Shown here piece after piece: positions 1 through 12,473 of a stretch of DNA of 64,000 nucleotides; position 1 is the stretch's first letter; each line of letters opens with the position of its first letter. Where the stretch lies: positions 24,445,116-24,509,115 of the forward strand of contig NC_067196.1 in the NCBI RefSeq assembly GCF_000699445.3, given 5' to 3'. This stretch comes from Schistosoma haematobium (Eukaryota; Platyhelminthes; Trematoda; Strigeidida; Schistosomatidae). Made by a program: the position numbers and the translations under genes. Under the pieces are notes generated by a model. The model ran no database searches and had not been told where the DNA came from. It was given only the letters and a program-made list of their open reading frames with translations.

Positions 1-440
1 GTGGAGATTGTAGTAATTTCACTATTTGAGATCATGAGTCATTTGAAGCTAGACCACTATGGAAAATCTGGAAGCACTGGATGGCCATTTCGTTCTATTG
101 TGGGACTACTCAGCAGGGCGCATCTACGACCCCGCCGGCGGAATTCAAACCCAGGACCAATCAGTCTCGTGCGTGAACGCTTAACCTCCAGACCACTGAG
201 CCGGCACCCAACGATGTTAATATCTAACTTCAACTAATCCAAGAAATTGAGCGACACATCCACCATTGTCATCAGTGAGTTACTATCTCACAACTGACCC
301 GGTTAAACTCCACTGGTCACTGCTTCTCATTAGAACTCCAGGTTATACCTCTTGAAGCCAGTCACTAGTGAGCATATGTTGATTAGTATCAGAAGGGGTT
401 TTGTGGAGATTGTAGTTATTTTAATAGTTGAGATCATAAG
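1..440 (-). repeat. Hammerhead-type tRNA-derived SINE, full unit
   Basis: On the minus strand this reads as a tRNA-derived repeat. It has an A-box-like TGGTCTGGAGG, a B-box-like GGTTTGAATTCC, then a hammerhead-like segment and a tail with GTCTAGCTTCAAATGACTCA. The motif GTGGAGATTGTAGT (plus strand) occurs at position 1 and again at 403, so the unit is about 402 bp and bounded by direct repeats. The hammerhead core reads CTGAGTA instead of CTGANGA and is probably dead. The left edge is cut by the window. Related copies lie at 22171-22630 and 55061-55493. Confidence 0.8.
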
Positions 441-612
441 ACTGATAAGTCCTGGGTTCGAATCCCGCGAGGCAGGGTCATGGATGCTCATTGTTGAGGA
501 GTCCCACAATAGGACAAAACGGCCATCCAGTACTTCCAGGTTTTCCATGGTGGTCTAGCTTCAACGGACTCTTGACCTCAACTATTGAGGTAAGAAATTA
601 TCCACAAAAATG
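441..612 (+). repeat. Hammerhead-type SINE, partial, opposite orientation
   Basis: A second copy of the same repeat in plus orientation abuts the minus copy, giving a head-to-head pair. It begins inside the tRNA-like part, with an intact B box GGTTCGAATCC. The hammerhead-like segment has TTGAGGA for CTGANGA and CAAA for GAAA, so it is not expected to cleave. It ends near GAGGTAAGAAATTATCCAC. Confidence 0.75.
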
Positions 613-1241
613 TCTAAGCTACGTTCAGCTTTAATAAGTTGTTCTTTTTGACTTGAGTTGTTTTAACGCATTATAACCCATGATAACTGTCAATTATGGA
701 TTATATTGACTAATGGTAAGATAAACCGAAGCAGTTCGCATTACTGCAAAAGTATATATCCATTTCATTCGTAATGAATTTGTGATACCACAATAACTGG
801 TCATTATTAAAATCAAAAACAGATATTAAAACTAAATAAAACGAATTTAAGTGATTAGGTAGTAGAATAAAATACAGTAATTAAAAAGTACTAAACAAAT
901 TCAAACAAAACATTTAAAATTATTTAATTCCGGATATTATCTGAAGAATAAACTGGTGTTAAATGACACATAAAACAAACGTTTGTTCATAGAGAACTGC
1001 TAGAATTGTAAATTTTTGTCATTGACTCAATGAAAATATAGGAAAGTTATTACCTAACAATTAGTAAAATTTTATTAGTAGTAAGAGACAAAGGTATCTT
1101 CGAATCATGTTGGTAATAAATGTTTGAATATTTTTATTGGACAAAATATTTAGATCATGAACATGACAACTAATAAACTTTTCATCATACCTCTACGATA
1201 TATATATACATAATATACAACAGTGAAATAGCATTCACTGA
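613..1241. other. AT-rich non-coding stretch
   Basis: No gene, RNA or recognisable repeat seen; low-complexity AT-rich DNA. Confidence 0.5.
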
Positions 1242-1396
1242 GTAGTTGCTTGTCTAGACTTTTCTCCAGTTTAGTACGTTTTTTTCTTTTCTTGTATCAA
1301 GGACCATCTTAACATGGTCCAAAAATTGTTCTTTTAATTTATCAGGATGTTCTTTCATAGCGTAAACACTCTCATTGATATTTTTTGGCATTTCAG
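1242..1396 (-). mobile_element. Penelope-like element fragment, inverted arm
   Basis: The minus strand encodes a peptide starting MPKNINESVYAMKEHPDKL, which is nearly the same as the one encoded on the plus strand from 1491. The two segments form an inverted repeat of about 150 bp. The Penelope assignment comes from the downstream plus copy, which reads into a segment resembling the N-terminal part of Penelope-like reverse transcriptases. There is no intact ORF. Confidence 0.6.
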
Positions 1397-1485
1397 TAAT
1401 GTATGAATTTAGGAAATTGGTATGATTTCATGCATAACTTCTGAGATCCCTTCCATCCGGTTGAACTATAGAACGACGTAAAGAT

Positions 1486-2323
1486 TTTCAATGCTAAAAA
1501 ATGTCAACGAGAGTGTTTACGCTGTGGAAGAACATCCCGATAAATTAAAAGAACAATTTTTGGACTATCTTAAGATGGTCCATGATACAAGAAAAGAAAA
1601 GAAACTTACTAAACTGGAGAAAAATCTAGGCAAGCAGTTTCCACAAATGAAGCTCATTAAACCCAGGTCAGTATGTACTCACGTTTTGCAGTTTAATGCT
1701 CGATGAGAATGAGTAAGCAGCGTTATCATTATATCCTAAGTCTTGAGACTTTAAGAAAATACTTGATAAAGTAGATGCCGAAATTCGATCTAAAACTTTA
1801 CGCCCAAACGGCATAACTAATAAATTCGTCAAAAGATAATATCGAAAGATTTAAATTAAAACTGGTGGACTATTGCTTTGAATACCTAAATAATAGATAT
1901 AATTTGAAAGAGATTTTGAAGATAAAACATAAGGAAGTTTAAAGCTGATGACTGGCAATTACGAAACCAGACAAGGGTTATGATGTAATAATCATTTGCT
2001 CTGATGAAACCATTGTAGATGAATTGAGTAATATCCATAGCCTGCTTAGTGAATATTGTTATACAACAAAATTCATCAACAAACACATGAATGAGATGAA
2101 AAGAATACCAAAGGTATCTACCGTTCCGAAGAAAGTACTATTCTCGAAAGTACTATTCCTAAATAATGCTACCAAGAAAATTGTAACTCAAAGGTTAAGA
2201 AAGGCGGTGCAGATATCACTTAATGCAGCTAAACTGAAAGAGGTTTTCCAAACCCACCCAATAATAAAAACTAATGATATAGACAGACTGGTTTACGAGT
2301 TAATTTGTTGCAAATTGCTGTAG
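1486..2323 (+). pseudogene. Decayed Penelope-like retroelement ORF (N-terminal part)
   Basis: Reading in the plus direction with several frame changes gives MLKNVNESVYAVEEHPDKL from 1491, then near 1950 the segment LAITKPDKGYDVIII. This resembles the ITKPDKGNGVV-type motif found just before the RT core in Penelope-like elements. It is followed by NIHSLLSEYCYTTKF and a basic segment to a stop near 2323. Stops between about 1705 and 1940 show decay. The RT palm itself is not seen here; a palm fragment of the same type lies at 56480-57046. The family call rests on motif recall only. Confidence 0.55.
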
Positions 2324-2826
2324 CCATCGGGATCCATGTTCGCAACAGAAGTTTGTACATCCACTCTCGTTACCTAGGCCATCGGTAAAGGAGTGAATAT
2401 TTGGCTGGACTTCGATTAAATTCTTTCCTTCGAAAATATTTAAATAACCTTTTAATTTCTTCCACTTTGTATTTTTACATATTCTCAACATTCGTCTTTT
2501 GATCCTTACATGACTACTATAATACTGATCTTTCTTCAGAATGTTTTGTTTAATTCCTTTTATATATTATGAAATGTAGCAACTGTTCGGTTTTTCAAAC
2601 ATAAACTTAGGTTTAAGAGGAAGAATGTATTTGTAAAATCTCAGCTAACGGATTAGAAGTAAATCCAACGTTTCTCCTGGCAATCTGGTCCAAGCTTTTT
2701 CAAGGAAATATGACTTAGATTATTATGAGCCTTTTCCTTCCATCTACTCAATATGATTTTATAATTAGTGTGACACTACGTAATTATTATGTAATGCAAC
2801 TACTTAGTGAGTAGTTTTCGATTGTT
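2324..2826. other. AT-rich non-coding stretch
   Basis: Nothing recognised. The first part may be a decayed continuation of the Penelope-like sequence, but no motif supports that. Confidence 0.4.
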
Positions 2827-2833
2827 GTAAATC

Positions 2834-2835
<2 letters not shown>

Positions 2836-2877
<42 letters not shown>
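2836..2877. repeat. (TA)n microsatellite
   Basis: Uninterrupted TA dinucleotides directly next to the 3' end of the RTE-like fragment that follows; it may have grown from that element's tail. Confidence 0.9.
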
Positions 2878-2879
<2 letters not shown>

Positions 2880-3694
2880 CTTACTTACACCTCTTACCTC
2901 CAGTCGAGCATAGGCCGCCGACCAGCATTCTCCAACCCACTTTGTCCTGGGCTATCCTTTCTAGTTCGATTTAATTGTTGTTCATTCTTCTCATGTCTGT
3001 CTCCATTTGTCGGCCTGATGTGTTCTTCGGTCTTCCTCTTTTCCTTAAGCCTTGAAGATTCTAAGTGAGGGCTTGTTTTGTGGTGCGGTTGGATGTTTTC
3101 CTCAATGTGTGTTCTATCCACTTCCAGCGCTTATTCCCGATTTCTTCCTTCACTGGGATCTGGTTTGTTCTGTCTCACAGCAGGTTGTTGTCGATAGTGT
3201 TTGGCCAACGGATCCGAAGTATTTTACGTAGTCAACTATTAATAAACGATTGAAACTTCTGGATGATGGCTTTCATAGTTCGCCAAGTTTCCGCCCCATA
3301 CAGCAGAACTGTGTTGAAATTTGTATTAGAAATTCTGACTTTGCTATTAGCAGTTGTTTTGAGTCCCAGATGTTCTTCAGTTGTAGATGTGCAGCTCTTG
3401 CTTTGTCAATCCGAGCTTCACATCTGCATCAGATCCACCGTGTTCATCAATGATGATGCCCAGGTATGTAAAGGTTTTTACATCCTCCAAATCTTCTCCG
3501 TCAAGTGAGATTTCGTTGGTGCAAGTTTTGTTGTATCGGAGAATCTTGCTTTTCTTTTTGTGTATGTTGAGACGTACTGCTGCTGAGGTTGATGCTACAC
3601 TGGTCGTTTTCTTTTGCATTTGTTGTTGCGTGTGCGACAGAAGAGCTAGATGATCTGCGAAGTCTAGCTCGTCCAGTTACATCCTAGCTCTACA

Positions 3695-3695
<1 letters not shown>
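2878..3695 (-). pseudogene. RTE-clade (SR2-like) LINE 3' fragment
   Basis: The minus strand encodes the last part of an RTE-type reverse transcriptase. From high to low coordinates it has FADHLALLSHTQQQMQ (the family's FADD box with D to H), then KTFTYLGIIIDEHGGSDADV at 3450-3490, then the C-terminal end with KEELERIAQD/GWRMLVGGLC-like residues spread over two frames at 2894-3060. Order and spacing fit an SR2/SjR2-type element. It is 5' truncated, frameshifted and bounded on both sides by (TA)n tracts. Endonuclease and RT fingers are absent, so it cannot move by itself. Confidence 0.8.

Positions 3696-3696
<1 letters not shown>

Positions 3697-3774
<78 letters not shown>
3697..3774. repeat. 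(TA)n microsatellite
   Basis: About 78 bp of TA dinucleotides flanking the truncated end of the RTE fragment. Confidence 0.9.
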
Positions 3775-3776
<2 letters not shown>

Positions 3777-4400
3777 TAATGTATACATATGAAACATATT
3801 AATTGAAAATGTAGTCAACGATCATTGTACTATAGCAACGTGACAATCAAAAAGCTGTTCCTTTCATGTAATCATTACGTACAACTTTATATAAATAGAT
3901 GCTAATATCACTTCTTCTGTAGAAGTATATACATTTTTAAAAATGTACTGTAAATCATATTGTTGTCTGTTAGCATGTCTATTACAATACAATAAATCAA
4001 CCATGTAGAAAGTGCACAAAAATACATCGTCCACGTAGACATTTTCTGAACTCTACTGCTAAATAAGTACAAATACTAATTTTCTTGTTTAAAATAAGAT
4101 ATAAACAAAAAAATTTATGACGGAAATAAATCTGTGGCATGACCATATGTCTATTCAGTACTATGTGAGATATGACGACAGAACTAATCTAGTTTGTGGA
4201 GATTGTTGTCTTTTTTGGCTTATATTACGGATTGGATTTAGTAACCAAAAAATACTGTGCATTGACTTTGGTTTGATAAAATGAGTCATTGGATATCGGT
4301 TCAACGCCCTCTACGAAACGTGACGGTTTATCATTCAATTCTTCGTGGTTTCATGCATATGGACTACCAAGTTGTACCACACTAAAACGAAACAAATTGC
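3775..4400. other. AT-rich non-coding stretch
   Basis: No gene or repeat recognised. Confidence 0.4.
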
Positions 4401-4404
4401 TTAT

Positions 4405-4545
4405 ATAAGCGTAACACCTTTCAAACAATCTGATTACACATATATTTGTTAAGGATATTTATATGTGAATAATAAAAGTTAACTAGGCAAATGGAAGATG
4501 AGAAAAGGTAGAGATAACAAAGGAAGTAATGTGAAACGCACTTCA
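4405..4545 (+). repeat. Diverged copy of fold-back repeat arm
   Basis: The sequence from ACCTTTCAAACAATCTGATT through TTGTTAAGGA and GATAACAAAGGAAG follows, in order, the left arm of the hairpin at 48783-48970 (ACATTTCGAACAATCTGATC, TTGTTAAGAACA, CATAACAAAGGAAA). It is a single diverged arm; no partner arm was seen nearby. Confidence 0.5.
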
Positions 4546-4831
4546 CTAGATCATAAAACGACAATTCCAGGGCAGGTTCAGGGTAAGAATCTTGTTAAGA
4601 ACCGTGATATTATTGACTTAGTATATTATACGTTGTTTTCTATAGTACTTTGCTGTGCTTTATTATTTATAAATAAACGTTCTTAATGCGTTTCCGCATA
4701 ATCAAATTATTGGAAAGGTGTTGAGTTTATATATCACATAGTGTAGTGAACGGAGGCTTGATAAGGTTAACCAAAACGTGTCTTCATAAAATATGAAAAT
4801 CATACATTAAATACATTATTTATACATCTCC

Positions 4832-5010
4832 CTTCAGTTGTCTTTTACATGTTTCATGATCCTTCCAATTCCGTCATTATTATATATACTTCCTGTTTCT
4901 CTTTTTGTTCTTTTCTATTAAACCTTCTGAATCTCCCGCTGCCAGGTATTCCACTTCTGATTAGTGTTACGTACTACTCTTATCTGTCAACATAAGTAAC
5001 ACACACCACA
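4832..5010 (+). repeat. Unclassified dispersed repeat 'A', copy 1
   Basis: CTTCAGTTGTCTTTTACATG, a pyrimidine-rich middle with CTCCCGCTGCCAGG, and an end with ATCTGTCAACATAAGTA are shared in the same order with 43201-43365 and more loosely with 62700-62865. A minus copy lies at 37905-38060. No coding capacity; family unknown. Confidence 0.65.
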
Positions 5011-5884
5011 ATAGTTATGATAATCTTAGTCTTCTCACTACATTATGCAAATTTATCAAAAGGGAAAATTGTTTTCATCTATAAAATAATTTAATCTTAA
5101 CTGAAATTGTTTTTTTTGGAACGGCTTATCTATTTTATGTTACACAATGATAACAACAAATGATAGGAAATTTTAACACATTTAGATGAAACCTTGGTAA
5201 AATACATACATGTCAACCGTTTGTCATATACGGAGTAAATTTCCAAGAAAAAGTGTCTAAAATCAGTGAATTCTATGGTATCTTTACTAGTATCCATCTT
5301 TATTCTTCCTGAAATGTTACTAATTATGTTATCTAATTAGTTACCAGTTTATTTGTTAAATATTATCAATATTTCTTAAATAAACAAATTAATATTTTAA
5401 AACAAAAACAGAGTAATAAAATTATAATTGAAAAAACAAGTTGATCAATAATTTATTTGAGTAACCAGTGAGTAAGTTAATTTTCTCATTTCTTTTATTT
5501 GTTATTAAGATCGCTATTAGTATAATGTAATATGGGTTTATTATGTTTACAGGATTGATCAGTTAAAATGACATGAAATAGATCAAGTGATGGCTATTTA
5601 TGAGAAATTAAATTATTATATGGAATCCCTTCTCATTTAAATAAGTGGATTTTAAAGTACAGGACAATTAGCTAGGAAATATCTGAGGTCGCCATTAAGA
5701 TAAAACAATCGTAAATTAAATATTAATTAAGCTAAACAAGAATATAATTTGCCTACATTGCTATTGATTGCTAAGCAATGAAATTCTAAAAACATTTATG
5801 AACAAAGAATAATAGTTTACGCTTTGGATATTGGTTTACACTCTCATGTTTGTAACTATCTACTCAATAAATAAATAGTATATT
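5011..5884. other. AT-rich non-coding stretch
   Basis: No gene, RNA or repeat recognised. Confidence 0.4.
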
Positions 5885-5887
5885 TGT

Positions 5888-6010
5888 AATTTCCCAATAA
5901 GTAGAAAAATTAGATTTTCTGATGTTTCGTGGCTTAGTGTAAGTCACTTCTTCAGAGAATAAATAACCAAATTAAATATAATCCAAGTTTAAATAGTACA
6001 ACGGAACAAA
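5888..6010 (-). repeat. Unclassified dispersed repeat 'B', copy 1
   Basis: The minus strand reads GAAGTGACTTACACTAAGCC then ACGAAACATCAGAAAATC and TTTTTCTACTTATTGGG. The same order occurs on the plus strand at 52425-52505 and, more diverged, at 58040-58170. Non-coding; family unknown. Confidence 0.6.
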
Positions 6011-9000
6011 TGACATAATAAATATAACGTAGGATTCTTATGAAATAGAAAAAACTATGTTATAGTTTTTAGTTTTTAATATTATTTGTTTCCCATTTTC
6101 GTGCATTATATTTCAGCTTTCTGAGTAAAATACGTTTGTACTAATATTGTATTTCAAGCCCACTTTTTTATGGCTATCATAGTTAATAGATTTCAGCATA
6201 TAACCAATATATTTTAAATCATTTATAGGACCTACAATAAATTTACCATTTCTATCAGTACAATTTATTATACGACAGACGTACCAAGAAAGGTTTTACT
6301 ATCGCAAATATTCGTACATATAGAACATTAGAAAGGTTAGTTAAGAGTATATTTCATAATTACTTATTTATAATGTTTGTCATCATTAAAGTCATATAGC
6401 AATTCGTAATCCTTAATAGATTATTAAATAGGAGATTTTTCTATATAAAACCGAATGATACATTTACAGGTAACTATTTGTAGTTTAAGGATGGCAAAAG
6501 ATATACAGACAGTTAATGTATCTAACGTCAACTCATAACGAGTATTCCATAAAAAATATTATGTAATAACTGATCAATAAACATTCATTAATAACTAATA
6601 AATAGCTTTGGGCTTTTCATATTTATGTCTTATTTACTTTTATTCTAATATCATGAACTCCCAACATTTATTCATTAGAGTTTGACTGAAAACCATAAAT
6701 GGTTCCGATGAGATTGATTTTTATCCATCTATTTGAAACTTAAAGTTTATTCCTAACAAGAAATTAGCATTGTTCCCATATATAACAAATAACCTTTCAT
6801 CCATAAAATGTCAAATTTATCCCCATTTCTCTGATTTCAATAGATTATCCAAGATGCTTATCGATTTTCAGCATTTTTCAATGAGTCAAATAGTTATAAA
6901 CAACAATTTAGAACCTAGAATATATATACATTAGTTTAAGATCCTACTACGTATTGACACATTGAGATGCCAAAGTAGTGAAAGTAGTTACAATATTAAT
7001 GATTGTAGTAAAGAAGATTCAACAATGATAGTATACTTCGAGAAGTAACGAAATGTGTTTTTTAATAACCAAGAGACTTAGGATTCAAGGGAAGACAACG
7101 GATAAATGTACTTATATCATTTCGAATGATTCTATCAAGTTGGTGAAAAAGATATTAAAAATGAAATATAAGTTATTTTCTGTGATGAATGCTTCATATG
7201 TGCCATTAACTTGCTTTATAGTTTATAATAGACACTTGAAGCTTCTTCATAGATATGATACAGAAAAATACAATAATATAGGAATCTATTGGTTATTAAA
7301 TTTGACAGGGTTGATTTGTAAGTATTGGGTATCTTTTCGTAAAGCATGATTATGACAAGTTAGGCAACAAACGCCATGAAAGAAAAGTACATAACTAATG
7401 TGAAGACTGACTAGCTAGAATCGACATCAAACAAATCACTTAGAAAAGTTATGGAATAGCTATGAACAAGTAAGAGAATAGAGAGTAATGTATTACTCCA
7501 TCCAACGAAAATACCAAATTCCATCAATTCAGATTATCATATCAACCATACACCCTATGAATTATGGTTACTAAAACCAGAATGTTAATAACTGTATTTT
7601 CTTATATACCGGGGTTTGCAAACATATTACGTTGACTAAATAAATGTATATATTCTAAATACAACATGAACGATCAGTGAATTTGTTATCTTCTGGACAC
7701 TAGTTTTTTGTTACATGTTAATGAGTAACGTCCCGATCCCGCCATCTCTAGATAAGAAAGTGAACAACAATATTAGACATAAAGTAGAAAAGATGAGCAC
7801 AAATCAAATATACAAGGTTTAACTTGGTGAAAGTTTTGAGTAAAACTAAATGAAAGATTGAAATAGACTGCAGAAGTTAAGTATCATAAAGAATTTACTG
7901 TATTTCAAATAACAGAACATTTACAGCTGACGTAGTCCCTCTTGATATTGTTGAGTTCTATGAAATAGATGGTTTAATTGTTCCATGTGAAAGTGAGCTT
8001 CTTAGTTATTCCACAAATGTCATTCTTCGTTTGAGATGCAGATCCAGGAATACATGCCAAGAGGCATCAATATATATTAAATAATACTACATACATACGT
8101 CATTATCAGGTCACTCTGAGAAAGTTATTCTGGTGTTGACCTCAATTCCACACAAAGTAAGAGCTGAAGACATTGACCACAAACACAATGAAAGTCCAGT
8201 AACTAAACTAGGTTTATATTATCTCATGAGAATTAGGCATTTGTGCACTTCCCAACAATACTATGAGATCAGACTTTAAAATTCACTAAAATCTGTGCAA
8301 AAACATTAAAGGCCAACTAAACATCTCAAATCAAGTCAGAAACGTTTGAAACAGACACATATCGACACCATTTGATACAGATAGCACTTTTTTACGGGTC
8401 AGGTGAAGTTGATGTTGTTCAGTTTATTTTGTTTTGGTTTAAATTGATCCTTTGTCTGGATTTGATCGCGTATGGTTTTGTTGATCACTACTACTGAATA
8501 GTAGTCTTAAAAACTAAACTGAAAACTTTTTCCAGTGCCTTTTGGGTTTTTTGCTTTCTAGCGATTAAAAGTACTTTCCACTTTTGTTATTTCCATGTTT
8601 CAAGGGTGTTGATAAGTGTAAAGACTTTAAACAACGAAATTTTGTATGAATCTTTGCATTTTTTGTTTCTTTTAGACATAAAATATGTTCTCACTAACGC
8701 GGATACAACCCAAATGTATGAGGAAAATTGTTTATTTTTCAGTATACCTGAATTTTGAATTTTGACATTTTCTTCATGTAAGAAACACTACATAGTTACA
8801 TAACGAGTACACAAGCTTATCTATTAATGATAATATGAGTAAGATTAGCTCTAAATATCACTATAAAAGCTAAAATCTCTTTTTTTATTTGTCCACCTAA
8901 ATGAAGCATGAACATCATTTCCACTCATTAGTTATTAAAACTGTGATTACCTATGGCGCCATTTAATCCAGGTATATCTTATCATGATAACACAGAGTAA

Positions 9001-9184
9001 ATTACTTCAAGCGAATAACTGATGATAGACCATATTCATAGATTGTCCCTTAAATAATCATATAAGTGAGATTACCATAGCAACACAATGGAGATTTTTA
9101 TGGTGTAAAGTACGGTAACTGGAAGATATGTTAGAGATTCGAAAGAGAAACTCGTTTACTTACAAAATTTCATATATCATTTAT

Positions 9185-9227
<43 letters not shown>

Positions 9228-10787
9228 AGAAAAAGATAAATATCATTAGAATTCGTTCTGGTTCCTTCCTCGTCTGAACATCTACTACTGGGAAATAAAA
9301 ATATCCTGAATTATAAGGCATTTTTGCCAACAGTTAGTAATAAAAATATTCCATAAAAAAGTTTGTAGGAAAGCGATAAGCTACAATAAACTGTTTAAAA
9401 CAAAAGTTAAACAACGGTAACAACATATTTTAATGTCGATAATTTCTAATTAGATCATTATGTCAGTAGATAATGATTGTAACATTTTTATTAAAAATTA
9501 TTCGATATACATATAGGTATGTCTAAATTCAATAGACAAAACAACAAGTTGTTCATATTTGTCAAAAACATTAAAATTACATGTAACAATTTTGTTTTTC
9601 ATTTGGGAGGAGGTGGAATATGATAAATTACTCATTAAATATCATACTGTTTAAATGGTTATTTCAGAGTACATTTTTTTTAATTAGAAAAGAACAACTA
9701 GGTGTACTTGACCAATTTGCATAATGCCAAGCTTAATCAGTCATTATCATAGTCTTACAAAAGAATTTATTTAATAACAGAGACATTCTTCATAAAACAT
9801 ATTGAATTATGATGCACTTGATGAATGTAAAATAAGCTGAGACAAAAACAATGAATAAAATTAACAACAAGTCATTCGTTTATGTTTGGTTCTACTGGGT
9901 TTTCATTTTAAAAAGAAAAGTGAGAACTTTCTATCCTCTCTTAATACTTTTCACTTTCAGTCATCCGTTATTACTTCACATAAACTAAGTGTCATGGGCG
10001 AATACATAGAAATGAAACAAATAAGACAAAAATCGACAGAATCGATTGGTTGATTATAGTCAAATTTAAACAGTTCAATTTCTCTTTTGATTCTCACCCC
10101 GTCATAACAAAATCAAATGGTAATGCGTGTACGTACATATTTCATTCATCTTATGACTTTCTCATGACATCTAATTAGATTCATAAAAATTAAACAGGTC
10201 ACTGTCAGAATTTTTTTTAACGATAAAGTCCGTAGAAATAAAAATGATCTAAAATTAATGGATTTTGAATGTTTATTGATCTTTTCATAAATTAGCTAAA
10301 TTATTCATTTCGAAATGTTATTTATTGATTTGCATGAAAAGATGAACGGAAAACGAATCACTGAGACTTATGTATGCAATAATCACTGACTGTGTTTAGT
10401 TGAACATCGAGATTTTTTCCTATTATTTTGAAGACTAATCCAAAGGTGTATAATACTGACGAGCAAAATAGTAGATCCACTAAAGAATACAGTATGCACA
10501 ATTTATTTATCGTACTAAGTAAGCTGAAGAAAATGATTTGCATGTTAGTTTCCACTAAAATGGTAATTTTTATGATTATTTAATTATATAAAAATCTTAT
10601 ACATACTTTTAATGATTATAAATCCCATTAAATGAAACATGAAAAGTGTCTGGAAATTCTGATAATTGCAGTCATCAATGAAAAATCAAAAGTCAGTTAT
10701 GAATTAGATAGCTTAGATTTATATATTTATACGGATACTCGTCAACAATAAAACGAATAGTTTGACAGAAATTCGGCGTCGAGTATA
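6011..10787. other. Long AT-rich gene desert
   Basis: No exon or mobile-element protein recognised. It holds a (TA)n tract at 9187-9217 followed by a short GA tract. The ORF at 7053-7349 has no recognisable motif and AT-driven composition. About 7950-7985 shares a short motif (TAGATGGTTTAATTG) with the 15.2 kb region. Confidence 0.4.
9187..9227. repeat. (TA)n/(GA)n microsatellite
   Basis: TA dinucleotides grading into GAGAGAGA. Confidence 0.85.
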
Positions 10788-11116
10788 GAAGATATTTTAT
10801 GCGAAAATTATATTTGAAATAATCTCAGCTATTGAAATTTAAATAATTCCAACGTTTCGTCCAGCTAACTTGTCTGGACTTCTTCAGGGTAGTAATCAAA
10901 ATCATCAAAGAAATATATAGTTTTTTAACAATCAACATCCAAATATGATTGGATTAACACAGTCTAGATTTGATCGTTAAAATCTATATATTTCTTTGAT
11001 GATTTTGATTATTACCCTGAAGAAGTCCAGACAATTTAGCCGGACGAAACATTGGAATTATTTAAATTTCAATAGCTGAGATTAGTTCAAATATAATTTT
11101 CGCATAAAATGTCTTG
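10788..11116. repeat. Fold-back (long inverted repeat) element
   Basis: The left arm, 10788-10920, is the near-perfect reverse complement of the right arm, 10984-11116. Pairing continues inward with mismatches (TTTTTAACAATCA against TGATCGTTAAAAT), leaving a loop of about 36 bp. Each arm contains the motif AACGTTTCGTCC...CTTCTTCAGG or its complement. There is no coding capacity. It may be a MITE-like fold-back element or two head-to-head copies of one short repeat; no clear target-site duplication was found. Confidence 0.85.
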
Positions 11117-12004
11117 GATATATATATACTCAAAGAAACCTAGGAGAAATCTATCGTTGCACATGTTCTCGAAATAGAAACTGTGAAAATGGTTTATTTC
11201 ATAATGATGTTCTTTGAAATTTTGACATGAAGTGATTGAACCTTTCGTGTGTCAGACAATTACGATAAAGACATAAACAGTCTACTAAAGCCCTTAAGAT
11301 ATGCTCTTGGTAAAATAATGTCTGAGCGTTACTAATGTTTTCACTAGAAAATTGCTTAGATGAAGCTCGTTGACTTAATTCGTTTAGACAAATAAAGAAG
11401 CCAATGTGTTTAACTAGTTAATTCACTACTTAATAACTGGACCCAGATTAGATTAGCGAGAAATATATCGAACACTTTTTCAGATTATTCTTGAAGATAT
11501 TTGACTGAACAATTTATATCTTCTAAACGTTATATGTCAGCAGCACTAGATTGTATCCTGTAGGTCAAACTGAAAGACATCGAGGTAAAAATCCTTTCAT
11601 TGTGAGGTAGGTTTGCTTTAAAATATCTGTTGAAATATGTCTGCATAAATTAATGGAAATTTCTCATAGTCATCATGTGCAATCTACTTGTTTGCTGTCA
11701 AACTTAGTAACCAGCATTGTTAAACAATATTTATATCAACCAAGTCTAACAATGATTTTACTTGGATAAATAAATGATGACAAAGTGCTAAATAAAAAAG
11801 TGGAGTTTAGAATATTGCTGCTAAAAATATTTCGTATCTGTAAGCAATGAACATCAATTCGTTTCTCCTATGAAAGACCTGTTGAAATAGATAACCTGAT
11901 TCACCAACAGTGTACTTTTCCATTCTTCAACGAAATGTGACCTGACAAAAGGCTATCTAAGTTAAATTATTATACGGTATACAACAGTCAACAAATACTG
12001 TTAC
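11117..12004. other. AT-rich non-coding stretch
   Basis: No gene or repeat recognised. Confidence 0.4.
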
Positions 12005-12160
12005 CAGTACGGGGTATTTGCGGAGATTGCACTATTTTCACACTTGAATTCACGAAACGATCCAAGCCAGACCACCCTTAAAAACCTGGAAATACTGGAC
12101 GGCCGTTTGTCCCTAGTTTGGGACTTTCCATCCACATGAGACTCAAACCCAGGGCCATCA
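12005..12160 (-). repeat. Hammerhead-type SINE fragment
   Basis: The minus strand shows the tail segment (AGGTTTTTAAGGGTGGTCTGG) and a hammerhead remnant ending in GGCCGTCCAGTATTTCCAGG. Strongly diverged and joined head-to-head with the next copy. Confidence 0.65.
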
Positions 12161-12164
12161 GTTT

Positions 12165-12355
12165 AGAGGTTGGTCGTTCGCGCGCGATTTCGAAGGTCCT
12201 GGGTTCGAGCCTCACGTTAGGGATAGTGGATGAGCACTACTGAGGAATCCCATACCAGGGGCAAAATGACCATCCAGTTCTTCCAAGCTTTCAGTGGTGG
12301 TCTGGCTTGGATCAACTCGTGGATTTAACTGTTAAATTACTGCTACTTTCATATA
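12165..12355 (+). repeat. Hammerhead-type SINE, opposite orientation
   Basis: The plus strand starts in the tRNA-like part (GGTCCTGGGTTCGAGCC, B box present), then GAGCACTACTGAGGAATCCC and CCATCCAGTTCTTCC. The core CTGAGGA is kept, but the conserved GAAA is disrupted (GGGCAAAAT), so cleavage is unlikely. It forms an inverted pair with 12005-12160. Confidence 0.65.
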
Positions 12356-12433
12356 TTTTTACTAAAGACAGTAACGGTCTAAGCACCTGAGAGAAAGTAA
12401 ACACATATAAATATGGCTGTAATGGTATTAACC

Positions 12434-12435
<2 letters not shown>

Positions 12436-12471
<36 letters not shown>
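12436..12471. repeat. (AT)n microsatellite
   Basis: Pure AT dinucleotide tract. Confidence 0.85.

Positions 12472-12473
<2 letters not shown>

Noticed and set aside
7053..7349. 98-codon ORF on plus
   Set aside because: No motif, AT-driven amino acids (I, K, L, Y, N), no splice or repeat context; expected by chance in this composition.
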